Below, piece after piece: positions 48,290-60,840 of a stretch of 64,000 nt of DNA (position 1 is the stretch's first letter; each line of letters starts with the position of its first letter). The notes below the pieces were generated by a model, which made no database searches, was not told the origin of the DNA, and was given only the letters and a program-made list of their open reading frames with translations. This stretch comes from Adineta steineri. Lineage: Eukaryota; Rotifera; Eurotatoria; Adinetida; Adinetidae. The position numbers were made by a program, and so were the translations under genes. The stretch is taken from contig CAJNOI010000043.1 of the NCBI GenBank assembly GCA_905250115.1, positions 1 through 64,000 of the forward strand, in the 5' to 3' direction.

Positions 48290-50520
48290 AATGACATTTA
48301 ATAAACGTTATCGTTTAGATCTGGTAGTCATCCAGAAAATGAAGAACAATCTTTATCAAATAAATATAATCATTCCCAAAGTGGATCAAGTTCACGATCT
48401 CAACATGACAGAAAACCAGTTACAAGAAAATCTAAAAAACTACTACCACCTTCGAAAAAAACCAAATTCAATTCAAACTAAAAATTCTTCAAAAATTTCT
48501 GATAAACGTGATTGTACAGACTATTATGATAATTGGGACAAATCAATAGATAATCATCAGCGACATCGTCAACAATTACATTCAGATGATCTTTCAACAT
48601 AAGAACCAAATCGTTATAATAAACAATCATCAACAAAAACACGTAATAATGATCGACAACAAACAAGTAAATTTTAATATTCATTTTGAATGTATTCATT
48701 TTTTCTTTTTTTTAATTCAATTAGATTCGCGTTTTAAACAAAATTCATTGACGTTAAATAAAACTAACGATAATCTATCAATTCAACACCACAAGAATCA
48801 ATGATATATAAATCTCAACAACAAATAAATGATCGTCGTCAATCAGAATCATATCAACAAAGAATAAATATCAATGATCATAAACAACGATATCAAACAA
48901 TAAATACAGCATTTATACCATCATTAATGGTGTACGATCTGATATAAATACAACTGCGAAATTATATAAAACTACTAATCATACAAATTTATCGCATTAC
49001 GATAATGAAAATATGTATTATGATTCAAATTTATAAATCGATCAACAACAATATACAACTTGTAATACGGTTAATACATCTGATATACCATTAGCACCTA
49101 CAACAAATAATAGAGCACAATCGAAAAAGAATTGTACAAATACAAATAATAATAAAAACGAATCAATCATTTGAACAAACAAAAACATCAGTTATTGATG
49201 AGATTAATTCTTCACTAGAGAAACCGAAGACAACTAATGAAGAAGTATCAATAAAAAAATCAAATGAAACATCTGTATTAACTCCAACACCGGAAATATT
49301 GGCAAAAGAAATTGTAAAATCAAAAATTCCGGTAATAGCATATTAGATGAAAAAGTTGCAATAAAAAATGATAATGAAACTACTGTTGTACAAATAGAAA
49401 ATGAATCAACAAAAATAAATAAAAAAACAACAACACCATCATAGAAATAATTATGTTCAACCAATGTAAGGTAATCTTTCATATTGTTCTTGTGCATATA
49501 AAAGTTTATCTGATGCTGACCATTTTACCGGTCGCATTAACTTAAATAAATGATGATAACGAAAAAAAATCACCAAGGATTATCTTTCATGTTTTAGAAT
49601 TGATCGCTTCTAATTCATAAATTGAAATAAGTCAAGAAAAAAATCAGATCGTGAGTTCTTGAATTTTATTAGATTTGACAATCAACATGATTATGCTTTT
49701 GTATTTCTAAATAACTATTCATCGGGAAGTATCTGATATGAAATAGATAATCCTTCTTTTGAAAATAGAAACATAATAGAGAAAATGTTTTTATAAAACT
49801 AACTTGTTTTATTTAATCTCAGTACTCGTATTAAATATTTATTTAGAATGTGATACAATGCAAATGTCTGGTACGCATAATTATTATGGTTCCGTTCGTT
49901 GAGCAGCACATGGTGGTAGTCGTAATTCACATAAGCATGATCTATCCAGTAATTACTATTATGAACATCCTCTAAAGTAAGTTTTCATTTTCGCATTCCT
50001 TTATATATTATTCCCATTTATATATAAAGACATTACAATAATCGTTATAATTATTCTCATGAACATTATCAGCAACAACGTCCAACAAATAAAAAACATT
50101 CCAAACGTAGTGATGCATCAATTATACAAAATCAACAACAAAGACAACCAATAGTCAATGGAAGTGGTAGTAATAAGAATAATAATTTTCGTCATCATTC
50201 AATAAATGATAGTGATCAAAAAGAAGGTGAAGAAGGAGAAACAGCATCTGAACCAAGTACAAATATGCGTAATGGTCACTATGATAATACTAGAATAAAG
50301 AATCAACAAACAAATGAAACAAAATCATTTAATCGTGATTGAACACCGCCTAAGAAAAAATTTTCCAGTCAAAGGTATATTTAAATTTTGAAATTACAAA
50401 AAAAATTATATTGTTGATTTTTAGACCAAATGCGCGTCAGATTTTCAAATTATACGAATGCATGAGAGAAACAATGGATGAATTTTTCTCGTTTCTGTTT
50501 TTTGCATTTCATCTTTAATT
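48290..50520 (+). pseudogene. Decayed multi-exon gene for a Q/N/S-rich protein
   Basis: Several coding-like blocks follow one another in changing frames: SGSHPENEEQSLSNKYNHSQ and SSSRSQHDRKPVTRKSKKLL (about 48319-48475); RDCTDYYDNWDKSIDNHQRH (to 48600); Gln/Asn-rich pieces around 48800-49450; AAHGGSRNSHKHDLSSNYYY (about 49903-49970, then a donor GTAAGT); HYNNRYNYSHEHYQQQRPTN to TPPKKKFSSQ (about 50030-50372, then a donor); and RPNARQIFKLYECMRETMDE (50426-50490). Stops and frame changes occur in most blocks, so it is not functional as it stands. Preserved splice sites show that it is a duplicated, unprocessed copy. The composition is that of an RNA-binding or granule-type disordered protein, but I do not recognise the family. 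Confidence 0.5.
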
Positions 50521-51181
50521 TTTATCTCTTTCTCTATATTTGTCAACGCGCATACATATTATAATAAATATGTTTATTCATCTTTTTTTTACATAATACA
50601 CTGGTCATATTACTTTTTTTTCTCGAATGATAATGAATATCAATATTGTGTGTGATGTTGTTTGTTTGTCTGCTCCTTTCTCATTTTCTTTCTTTTTTTG
50701 TCTGTTAATGAAACAAAATATATTTCATCATCTGTACGTTTCTTTTTTTTGTCGTTGATGTGGCACAATTGATCAAAATTATAAAAAATCTCTCTTTTCT
50801 TACTATTTGTTATTTGTAAATAGAACGCAATAAAAAAAATAACATAAAAATAATGTGCAAAACATTTTTAGGGATGATTTATTGTTTTTTTTTGTTTCTT
50901 TATCTCTATCTCCCTCCGTTTATATTTCATCCTAATGCGTTTATTGCCTGCCCAATACATTGCAGATTCTTTTTATTTGTTTTTGTCTTCTCACGAAGAA
51001 TAAAATACAATCAAAACATTGTGTTTATTTCATATCGATTATTAAATTGTTGGTATAAAAAAGTCATTCTTAGATCTTTTTTTTGCACAAAAAATTACAA
51101 CTGCTTGATATGATCTATGAAATAAAATCAAAAAAGAACTATACAGTTAATTTATAATCTTTGTAAATTTTCAATAAATGC
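50521..51181. other. AT- and T-rich spacer
   Basis: T-rich DNA with chance open frames (50853-51113 is Phe/Tyr/Leu-rich). No gene is called. Confidence 0.5.
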
Positions 51182-51583
51182 AAGATGGCAGAATTTCAAA
51201 AATGTACCAGATTGTTTTTTTTTCATTTGTTTATACATGGTTCGATAGAGTTCATCGAGGTGGGTAACAATATGTCCGTTTTTATATTTTTTCGAAAGTT
51301 TTTGCTGGAAAATTTCGATTTTTTTCAAAGCGCTGAATGATCTATTTTCTTGAAAACAAAATTAAATACAAATTATCTTTTAATGTTTTTTTCAGTTTTA
51401 AATGGTGTTTTCATTCCTTGGGACATATAAAAATGGATCATTGAGCACTCTAGAAAAAAATCGAAAACTTTCGCCAAAAACCTTTCGAAAAAATATAAAA
51501 ATTGGCATATTCTTGCTCAGCTCGGCGAGCTCTATCGAACCATGTATAAAAAAAATGAAAAATTTTGCTTTTCCGGCACCTTA
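51182..51583. mobile_element. Foldback (MITE-like) element with ~165-bp inverted arms
   Basis: The left arm (about 51182-51352) runs from AAGATGGCAGAATTTC through ATACATGGTTCGATAGAG and TATATTTTTTCGAAAG to CTGAATGATCTATTTT. The right arm (about 51432-51583) is its reverse complement, ending GGCACCTT. The loop is about 80 bp. It has no coding capacity. A half copy lies at 38191-38376, so it is a dispersed family. It is a probable non-autonomous DNA transposon; the terminal bases read AAGRTGCC inward. Confidence 0.8.
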
Positions 51584-51776
51584 TATCAGATAAGAATTTT
51601 ATTGAAAATGTCATTTATTAATATCTGAGTAATCGAATAAAGAGAATCTCCTATTGACTTTCACATCTTATTACGTTGACTTGTATATTTTCTTTTAATC
51701 AAATAAATGAGAAAAGAAAACTACAATTGATCAAATCAAAACATATAATTTTTATTAAATTTCACAAGAGAAGATT

Positions 51777-52820
51777 TTATAAAAATTCTTGCAGTTTATT
51801 AATATATTTTTTATTTAATAAGATCGGTTGAACATTTGGATCAAGAAATGGATTATCAAGAATAAATTGAGATGATATATTCGGACTAGATAATAATGAT
51901 CCTTGTGATTGAGCTGAATTATCAGAATAAGAAGGAGTATGAATATTTTCTATAACTTGTTCAGAAGTTTTTTGATTATTTTGTTTTCTTGTTTGACAAT
52001 ATTTCGAACATAAAATCAGTAATAAAATACATATTCCAATTACTATACATATAATTACAATTGGTATCCATATAGAACTTTTTTTAACATTTAAATAAAT
52101 TATACTTGTATCTTCATAAGTTATATTAAATAATTTATTTGTAGCATAACATCGATAATAACCATGATGATCAGAATACGAAACATGATCAATAATTAAC
52201 GTATCATTAAGAGTAAATTTATGATCTATACGAATACCAATAGGTAAAGAACGAAATATATCATTTGATAAATCATAATTAAAATCCCAAGAAATAACTA
52301 GAACAAAAAAAAAATAATAATCTTTCTATTATTTATTTTTCTTTTGTATACATACAAACATTTGTTCCATATGTTAGACAATGAATTGTTACTTTTTGAT
52401 TTGTATAAGTACTTATAGAAAGAAATTCATTTTGACGTATTTCAACTACAGAAAATATATCGAGTTCACTAAATTTTTGTACACCATAATGATATTTTGA
52501 ACGACATTCAATTTTTGAATATAATTCCGAATAATTAAATGGTGTAGGAATTATTAAAGTAATACTTCCATTTCTTATTATATTATCTTTTGTATATTGT
52601 AATGACGATATATTTTTATCTAACATTCTAGCAATGATTGTCAATGAAAGAATAATACCTTGATCATTACTAAAACATTCGATATGTGATAACTTTGATG
52701 TATTAAATGGATATGGTGATGCAATTAGAATAGGATCATTTCTAACAAAGAAATCAATTGTGAATAAAATAATTACAAGTACAAAAAAACATACGGATAG
52801 ATTCCTTTAGGATAATTCAT
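51777..52820 (-). CDS. Ig-domain single-pass membrane protein
   Basis: Three exons (52820-52795, 52741-52356 and 52297-51777) sum to 933 nt, or 310 aa. The ectodomain has a first domain with Cys pairs (SKLSHIECFSND, YSKIECRSKYHYG) and a second with immunoglobulin hallmarks: VTIHCLTYGTN, then FISWDFNYD, then IIDHVSYSDHHGYYRCYATN (Cys, Trp, DxGxYxC with His-His before Gly). A membrane helix follows at about 213-236 (SSIWIPIVIICIVIGICILL). The cytoplasmic tail is about 70 residues, Ser/Gln-rich, ending YINKLQEFL, with no clear ITIM/ITAM. There is no signal peptide after the ATG I chose (MNYPKGIYPNDPIL), so an upstream exon is probably missing from this model. It is a cell-surface adhesion or recognition receptor by fold; the ligand is unknown. 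Confidence 0.78.
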
Positions 52821-53783
52821 TTGATGTTTTTTTTGATCGCGCCTTAGGTGACTAATTAACTATTCATTAATTTCTTTCAAATAAATAGAATAAACATACG
52901 CTTAGAATATTGATTTTTCGAAAAATAACTATTGTAATTTTAAATGAGAACTTTTTCTATAAATATTAGAATATTTAGAGCATTTTTTATTTCTTATTCA
53001 TTACAATTCTAACAAAAGATAAAAAGTTACTCATTCTTTTTTAATAAATGATTTAAAAGAAAACCTTTTTTTTTCTTGCTTCTCTTATTACTTTTCATAA
53101 TCATAGACAATATACTTAATAAAAAGAATTAATTATGAACCTTTTCTTTTTTTTCTCTTATTCATCTCCATCTGTCATAGAATATAATTTGTTCATCATA
53201 ATAATCCAACTCTCAAATGGAAATAAAAAGATACAGCTATTAGTGATGCAAATTAATCAAGACAGTTCTCATCTATTTTCTAATGCCGCCTTTTTTTTCT
53301 TCTTCTTCTTCTCTTTTCCCTTATGATTAAATAATAAATTCCATTTGTATATAAAAAATATTACAAATTCAATCAAAATTGACAATAGAAATAAAAAAAA
53401 AGGAAGATCATATTCTCAATTTCTTCACTTCTAAGCTTATCGTCTATAATCAAAAGCAGGTAGTAGTCGATATTTGAGATTTCTTTAAAAGGTCAATCAA
53501 ACAATCTTATTTGATTCACTTATCTTACTTTAATAAACGAATCCGAATATATATATATATATGTATATGTTTACTTATGGGTTATAAAGTAAAAAGTCCC
53601 CCACAGATGTTAAACATGAAGATAACCAACACAATACTTATAATATACGTGTATAAAAAAGAACACACACACACTCACTCATACTGACATAGATACATAT
53701 ATAGGCATACATAAAGACAAAGACAACATAATATGAAGTTAGAATAAAAAAAAAAGGTTCTATTTTTTTCTTTGTTTTTCGTA
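52821..53783. other. AT-rich spacer
   Basis: May hold the true first exon of the Ig protein. It contains a TA run near 53548-53562 and CA repeats near 53665-53680. Nothing else is seen. Confidence 0.45.
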
Positions 53784-56418
53784 TTAACCAACAAGAGCTC
53801 CATCATCGACAAGCACCGAATAAGTATATAATGAGTCTTTATCATGTTCATCTACTTTGGTTATATGATTGAATTCCGATGGTTTGGATATAGCAGATTT
53901 TTTTATTTTCTTCTTACGTAAAATAAAAACAGGTCGACGACGTTTTGCATTGAATATATCAAATAAATCCGCATTACGTGGATCACATGATAATTTAACA
54001 AAATATTGATGAAATTCATCTGTTGCATTTGTATCATCAAATTTTAATGCAAGTATTGTACCTGTTTCAAGTGATTTTAATGTTATATGACGTGCTTTCG
54101 GTAAACGAACATCGGATGCGCCATTAACAATTGTATCCCAAAGTGTAAAACTTGAACCAAGCTCAGATATTATTAAACGAATACAACGAGTTCTTTTAGA
54201 AGAAGAAAAATTATTTTTATTTTTATATAAAATAGAAGTTTGTTTTGTGATATTTACCTTTTAGGATTCATACCCGTATTAAAAAGCCATATAGGTACAC
54301 CTGTATAAAGTACTTTCCAATCTTTTAAATTAGCCATTGCATCAAAATCTGATGTATATAATGTAGCAATACTACGAGCAACATATACAAGTGTACCTAT
54401 ACTTTGATAGAATGATCCAATTTTTAAAATATCTTTTTCATTTAAACGTATTGTTGGACCAAATTGAACTCCTGGTTGACTTCGAATTGAATCAAATGGT
54501 CTAGAATTTTAATATTTAAAATGACATATTTTTTGTATTTTAAAATAATTCGTGATGTTTACCTATTAATTGTTGGTATAGAACCAAATTGACGTACTTG
54601 AATTAAAGGTTGTTGTTGTAATTGATTATGACGAAAACTAGATGAACGTACAACTTGTTCGGAATCACTGGCATATTGTTGAAAATCAAGAAATGATTGA
54701 GGTATTGGTGCACGATAACGTCTTCCTCCTGCTGTTACAGGTACTGAACGTCCATCTGGTAATGATCGATATTTCCATGAACCAGGCATATCAATGAAAT
54801 CAGTATGAGCAAAATCAAGTGATGCTAAACTTGATTCATCTGTTTCTCCTATTTCAGCACGTATAGTTTTTGATGTTGGTCCCATTTGAGGTCCTGTTGC
54901 TGATCGAACACCCGTTGATTCCGTACTTGTTAACGGTGCTTGTTGTTGCTGCTGCTGTTGTTGCTGTTGTTGTTGTTGTTGTTCGTCATATATTTGTTGC
55001 GAAAGATGATAGTGTTGTAAAGTAGGCGAGCCATATAAATGATGAGGCGAGACTATAAAAAAAGAGAACAAGAAAAAAGAAGTAGAGATTTTTTCTTTTT
55101 TTTTTATTATTATTCTGATTAGATCATATCGAAGAAAAAGAAGAATGTTTATGCGACAACTGTTAAAAGGAGAATAAAGCATGTATAGGATATATATATA
55201 TATATAAGTATAAGACTAATGATTGACGAACGAAGAACCTTGTCTATGATGCAATATTAGTTGAAGATTAACGTATAGAAGAGAACAGGAAATCGATGGG
55301 AGGAGTTTGTATATGTATATTATTAGTGTCAAAATATACGTTTCTATTGAATATCAATATGAAGAAATGCATCTTTTTCTATTCTTACCTTGTGCCAAGG
55401 CAATATTTGGCATTGATCGAATACTAGCCGATGGATGATGATAATCATTGATATTAATAAATTCATCTTGCATGATAGATGTTTCTGGTGGACCATCTTG
55501 GAAAAATTGTGGAGATTGTGTTGAATAAGCTACATTAACAAAATGAACATATGGTGATGGATTAGGTGTAGCAGCAATAAGGCCAATATGTTGATGGGTA
55601 TTATCTATATTTGGTATTCCTGTTGACATTGTTCGAGTTGGTGAATCATTATTTGTTTGAACTTCGACATTTCGTGAAGTAGGTGATGATTGATCCGTAA
55701 CGGTAGTTGTTTTTTCCTGTGTTTTTGTATCCGATTTTTTCATCATTGGTTTTGATGATGATGATTTTATTGTAGTAGATCCTATTGGTGGTATAGGTGA
55801 AGTTGAAGTTGAAAGTTGAGATGTTAATTGTTGTTCAGCTTCTTTTGATACAATTAAAAATGTTGGTTTAAGAACATCCACAGGTCGCTGAGTATATTGT
55901 TGATGATGCGGTGATATTGGTTGAAAATTCGTATTTATTGATGATAATGGTTGACGTGTATTGAAATAGGTATGTGCTTGGGCAGGTGAAACCGTTCCGT
56001 GAATAAATGTTGGATAATCCGTATAATAATAATGTGAAGGAACACGATTTCCTCCACCTTTTCTTAATGTTGCGTAAGCTGGATAAGGAACTGTACTTGA
56101 ACGAGGAAAACGAGAATTTGTTATATCTTGTTGTTGTTGTTGTTGTTGTTGTTGCTGTTGTTCGTTTGTTCCATTCGTAGGTAAATATTCGAGATTTTCA
56201 TTTATAGATTGTAAACCTGTTTTTGATGCTTGATTTTGTTGTGGTGGAGCTGAATGATGTTGTTGATGTGCTGTACTAAAATTAGGAAGAGAAGAAGAAG
56301 AAATATTAGAGTTTAATAATGTTGTCTCTTTTATAGTAGTTTTCTTCTTCTTCTTTGGTAATTGTTCTTTAGGATTTGTAGTTGTTTCTTTAACTACTGT
56401 TTTCATTATGGATGACAT
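53784..56418 (-). CDS. Polyglutamine-containing protein with a PH/EVH1-like C-terminal domain
   Basis: Four exons (56418-55389, 55052-54563, 54500-54258 and 54192-53784) sum to 2172 nt, or 723 aa. The start is MSSIMKTVVKETTTNPKEQL; the open frame further upstream has only a GTG. The N-terminal 470 residues are disordered, with Lys-rich, Ser-rich and two polyglutamine tracts of about 12 and 15 residues. A conserved block begins at FIDMPGSWKYRSLPDGRSVP and APIPQSFLDFQQYASDSEQ, then IRLNEKDILKIGSFYQSIGT and ATLYTSDFDAMANLKDWKVL. It ends in a PH/EVH1-like fold: YTGVPIWLFNTGMNPKRTR, RLIISELGSSFTLWDTIV, and ALKFDDTNATDEFHQYFVKL. I recall similar C-terminal domains in uncharacterised invertebrate proteins, but give no gene name. 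It is probably a cytoplasmic scaffold. Confidence 0.8.
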
Positions 56419-59400
56419 GCCACACGTGTAATATATAGATTGCACAAAAAAAGTTAATCGTATAATGAAGACAGAAGAAATAAGTGCGTTTCTCTTTTTC
56501 TACTTTTTTTTTGTTCTCGATTGATTCGAACACACACACACACGCGTACAAAATATGTTTTTCGTTCTCTAACTTTATCTCCCTTTTTTTTATTTTACAG
56601 ACCTATTTTATATTTTCGTGTAAGTATGTTTGTGGTAAAAATAAGAAAAAAAAAAGAAAATGAGGAAAAAAAAGAGATATTCAAACTGCATTTATATCTT
56701 TTTTCTTTTCTCTTCTCTTTCGCATATCCAAAAACATAATAAAAAGAAAAAGAGATAGGAATATTTACGATTAATCATTGACGTTTGGTTCTTCTCAAAC
56801 TAAATAATCATACCGAGAATAACAACCGCGATTCATATTTATTTCACCAAGCTTCTCAACTAAAAACGACCTTTAATAAGGTGTCACACTGTTAGTGAGA
56901 TGGGTAGAGACATATATTTAATTATTCAGTAGAATGACATTAGTATGTTGTCACGAACTTTTTTTAGTTAGAAAATAATGTCAATCATTTGTTCTCTATT
57001 ACCTGTTTGTTTGCATCTTTTAGAAGCTGGTCGATAAATATCAAGCATTCAACTACTGATACTCGATTTTCTCTCTCTTATTTGATTGCAGTTGCTGATA
57101 AAAAAAACGACAAAAATGATGCATCACAATAATAGCAAGAAGCTGTTCGGTATCTATCAATTCTCGTTAGTAATCGTCTTCCAAAAACAACAACAACAAC
57201 ACCCATGCGAATAGGAAGCAGAAAAAAAAACGGAGATTGTATCACTACACTTATGAAACTATTATATATCTGTCCATAACATATGTGTAAATAGAGAAGA
57301 GATAGAATTTATTTCGTAAAAAGAAGAGAAAAAAAGAAAGATATGCATTAACTCTAACAAGACAGTAAAGATTAATAAGAAAATAATGATTACAACTATT
57401 TAGTAAAACAATTAACTAATTGTCACTAATGGAAGAATTCGTTTTGTTTTGTTTATATATTTAATTTAATTAAAATATTATAATGTTAAAGATTTATAGA
57501 CTGTTATGATACAAATATAAGGAATTATAAATAGGACGATAGTATGATGTTCTTTTTTTTTCTCTTATGTTGATCAACTCTTCATCTCTAATGGAATGCC
57601 AAGGCTATGTATATACATATATAAGGTTGTCGACTTTTGAATGATGTTGATCAAGGTTACATGAATAGATAGATAAATCATTCTATTCATAGAAGAAGAA
57701 CATATAATTTTTTGCATAAAAAAAATCTCTAAGGAATCAGCATACTGTCAGATTTTATTAGACAAGATACAAATATGATTCTGAAATAAGAATATCTAAT
57801 AATTTACTATTAAATATTGTATAGGAAAACCGCAAAAAATATATTATTTTCATTTAGTAATTTTGCTTTATGTCCATTATCATACAGCTGCTGTCAAATA
57901 TTATCACGCGAATATGCAAAAGCGTTTATGATCCATCGGTTTTTTTCAATATTATTTTTAATAGATTCTAGGAACAGAGAATAATAATGTTATTCTAAGG
58001 TCTTAGAATACAAGGAGAAAAAGAAGAAGAAGAAGCAAAAAAAAAGAAAGAAAAGATGGTTATTTATGATAAAATAAAAACGGAAAATGGTGTCATTTTT
58101 TTCTTATTAATAATATGTCATAATAAAAGAAAATGAAGAGACATAGGTGTGCAATTTTCTCATCTAAAAGACATTAAGTGAAGTAGAAAAAAAGAAAAAA
58201 GAAAAAATCTTGACAATCTGATAAAGAAAATATTTTTCTGTCTCAAATAGTAATAAACTTTCGTTAGTTTCTAAATATATAATTCAATTTGTCAAGATAT
58301 ATATGTTAGTAATTTATGATCTGATTCTTCATGGTAGATTTCTGTTATATGATGATAAAAAAAAAATAAGTGATTATCGCTAGTGGTACAATCATTACAA
58401 ATGTATGACAGACTTATAACACCCACGACTTTTTCTTTTTTTATATATATATAAACACATATGGAATAATAATAGAAAGATTAATACTTCGGGTGCTTAC
58501 CTGTGAATCAATCTTAAAGACATTATCAGAAGAAAAAAGTAGCTTAGATCGTTTTTCTTCTATATATAATACTCAAAAAAGAAAATATAAGAATAACAAA
58601 AAAAAAAATAAATAGATGACTATTTGTTTTTTTTTCGATGAATTTAATAAACAGGAAAATAGATAAGAAGAATAGAAACTATTTAGCTTGTACAGACTAA
58701 CAAACGGTTATGTATACATATAATACTGATGTAATCTCCCTCTGTTGCATTCCAAATGAATAGTCCTTATGTTTTTTTTCTGTTTACTTGAGTCAAATCA
58801 CGATTGCTTGTCATTCATTCCAATACTTAAGATATGTACGCTTGCCAGAAATATTTATATTTATATTTATTTCTTATGTCACCTTCAACTAAAAATCTTC
58901 TATGGTGTAGAATTTTTTTTTGCCATCGGCTAAATTCATTTTCTATTTGACTATTAATAGCAGATGTTATATACCAATAAAGTTATCTATAAGAAACATG
59001 GATAAGGAAGTGACAATCAAAGTCTTTATTTTCTGTTCTTGTATATATTTGTATATGTATATATGTATGTATTAAGAGATAGTACCTGCACTAACTCTTT
59101 TTCCTCTCTCTCTCAGATTTCTGAGCAATGTCGTTTCTTCTTTTCATCTTTGCGTGTTACATATATAGGTTACGCCTATAAGTATGTGTATGTGATTACA
59201 GCATCATTCAAGCACAAGATTTATCGAATGTCACAGGACTAGCAACAACTGTTTCCGGTCATCCATCAACGAATGAAGAGGAAAAGGAAAAGAAGGAGAC
59301 ATTCTTTCTATAAGTATCATGCGAAGAATAGTAACGATAGTCGTTTCTATCAACACGTTTACCTTTTTCATCATTGATGAAGAGAGCAGACACACTAAGT

Positions 59401-59740
59401 ACATATGTATAATATGTATAAAGATATAAATGAAAAAAGGTTCATTATAATGTGTGACAGTTAGACGAAACATTTTTTTTTTCTTCCTTTTTTAATGTGA
59501 CATATGACATTTAGTCCGTATTCCCATGATACTAAGGCTACTTCTAGTAGCTAACCATCTAATTCACTCTCGCTTCAGAAAACACAAGCAGGCGTCAATG
59601 ACGCCTCTGTCGGTATCTATTATTAGTCCCTATTCATTCTTTGTCTATTTGTGTGTGCACTGACCCGCACATGCATATATCATGAAATCAGACATCATTA
59701 TTACAAAAAAAAAAGTAACAGTGGAAAAAAAAGATCTTAC
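56419..59740. other. Long spacer, or introns and 5' region of the polyQ gene
   Basis: A strong donor (TCACAG|GTAAGCACC, at 58500/58499 on the minus strand) follows a pyrimidine-rich stretch and, about 70 bp further upstream, a TATATATAG word. This suggests a short 5' exon near 58500-58545. Low-complexity GA/CT and CA tracts are common (56530-56545, 58020-58060). No complete gene is seen. Confidence 0.4.
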
Positions 59741-60021
59741 ACTCGGTCAACAATTTGATCACATATATGAATTGTATTGCGATGAAAAAGACTTCGACGT
59801 GAACGATGTTGTTTGGCAGTAACTGGTGCTGATGGTGGTGGTACTGACGGTGGTGGAACTGACATTTTATTTAAATTTTTTTCTACATTTTCAACTGAAG
59901 GAAGTGGTGGTGACGATGATGAAAGAGATTTGTTTGTTGCTTCAGGCAACGTAGTCGACTGTTTAGGTTCTATCGGAGTTGAACTATCAATATCGTCGTC
60001 GACCTCAGGAACAGCAAACAT
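59741..60021 (-). CDS. Orphan 5' coding exon, proline-rich protein
   Basis: The frame starts with an ATG (MFAVPEVDDDIDSSTPIEP), is acidic then Ser/Pro-rich (SVPPPSVPPPSAPV), and becomes basic (KQHRSRRSLFHRNTIHICD). It is followed by a strong donor, CGAGT|GTAAGATC, in phase 2, so the frame continues in another exon. I could not find that exon with confidence. It may be an upstream alternative start of the polyQ/PH-like gene 3.3 kb away in the same direction, or a separate gene with exons in 56.5-59.7 kb. The proline runs suit SH3 or EVH1 binding. Confidence 0.5.
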
Positions 60022-60840
60022 CTTTTATGTTAGCCGTTATTTTATTTAAAATGATATGATTCTATTCACACGGCTAATTTTTTTTTCTGCTTCGTCTTCT
60101 TTTCTCTCCTCTCCTTTCTCTCGATTTCTTTTTCTTTTTTTAACTTAACAAAGCATTTCCCTAAGGCATCTAACCGCAGTGGTGATGATGATGAGTAGTA
60201 CGTGGTAGAGATGAGAAGACTGCCGCGACCATCCGGAAATACGTTTTCTCTTTCCTTTTTTTTTTCTTCTTTTTTTTTGACTCTCTTTCAATGCTACTAC
60301 CAACAAGATAGAGAGAAATAGAAACAGAGAGAAAGAGAAAATGAGACGTACAACTCGATTTCTCTTGTACGACGCGCACGCATGCTCTGATCAAACGAGC
60401 CCAATTTGCAGTGGTCGTAAGCTGTGACGATACTTGGACACAACGAGTCTCATGCAATGTGTACAAGAAAAGAAAAGGAGGAGAAAATGATGAAGAAGGG
60501 AGAACACACTTGAGGGTATAAGTGGAACGGAATTCTAATGAATTCTTTCTTTTTTTTTTGAAATAAGATGACTGTTAGCAGTAGCCAATTTGGTGAGCAA
60601 ACAAATCTCTGGCGGTGCTTGTAGGCAAACAGGCAAAACAAGGAAGTCATAATCAAAGTGTATAGATGTTGAGTGGCATGCAAGCAGCAATCTATCAAGT
60701 TATTGCTACTAACAAATAAATCAAATCAATATAAGGGGCAAGTAGGACAGGAAACTATAAGAAGAATTCATTCAAATAAATGCCTATCATTATATTCAAC
60801 TATTTTGATTAAATATTTTTTAAATAAATAGAAAAAAACT
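60022..60840. other. Promoter-side spacer, GA/CT-rich
   Basis: Likely the promoter and 5' UTR of the exon at 59741-60021, with long CT tracts (60080-60140, 60250-60290). Open frames here are driven by those tracts. Confidence 0.45.

Noticed and set aside
50853-51113. 86-codon open frame
   Set aside because: Phe/Leu/Tyr-rich translation of a T-rich tract beside the pseudogene.
51230-51255. GGTTCGATAG, like a tRNA B box
   Set aside because: It is part of a foldback element arm; no cloverleaf or A box is found at the right distance.
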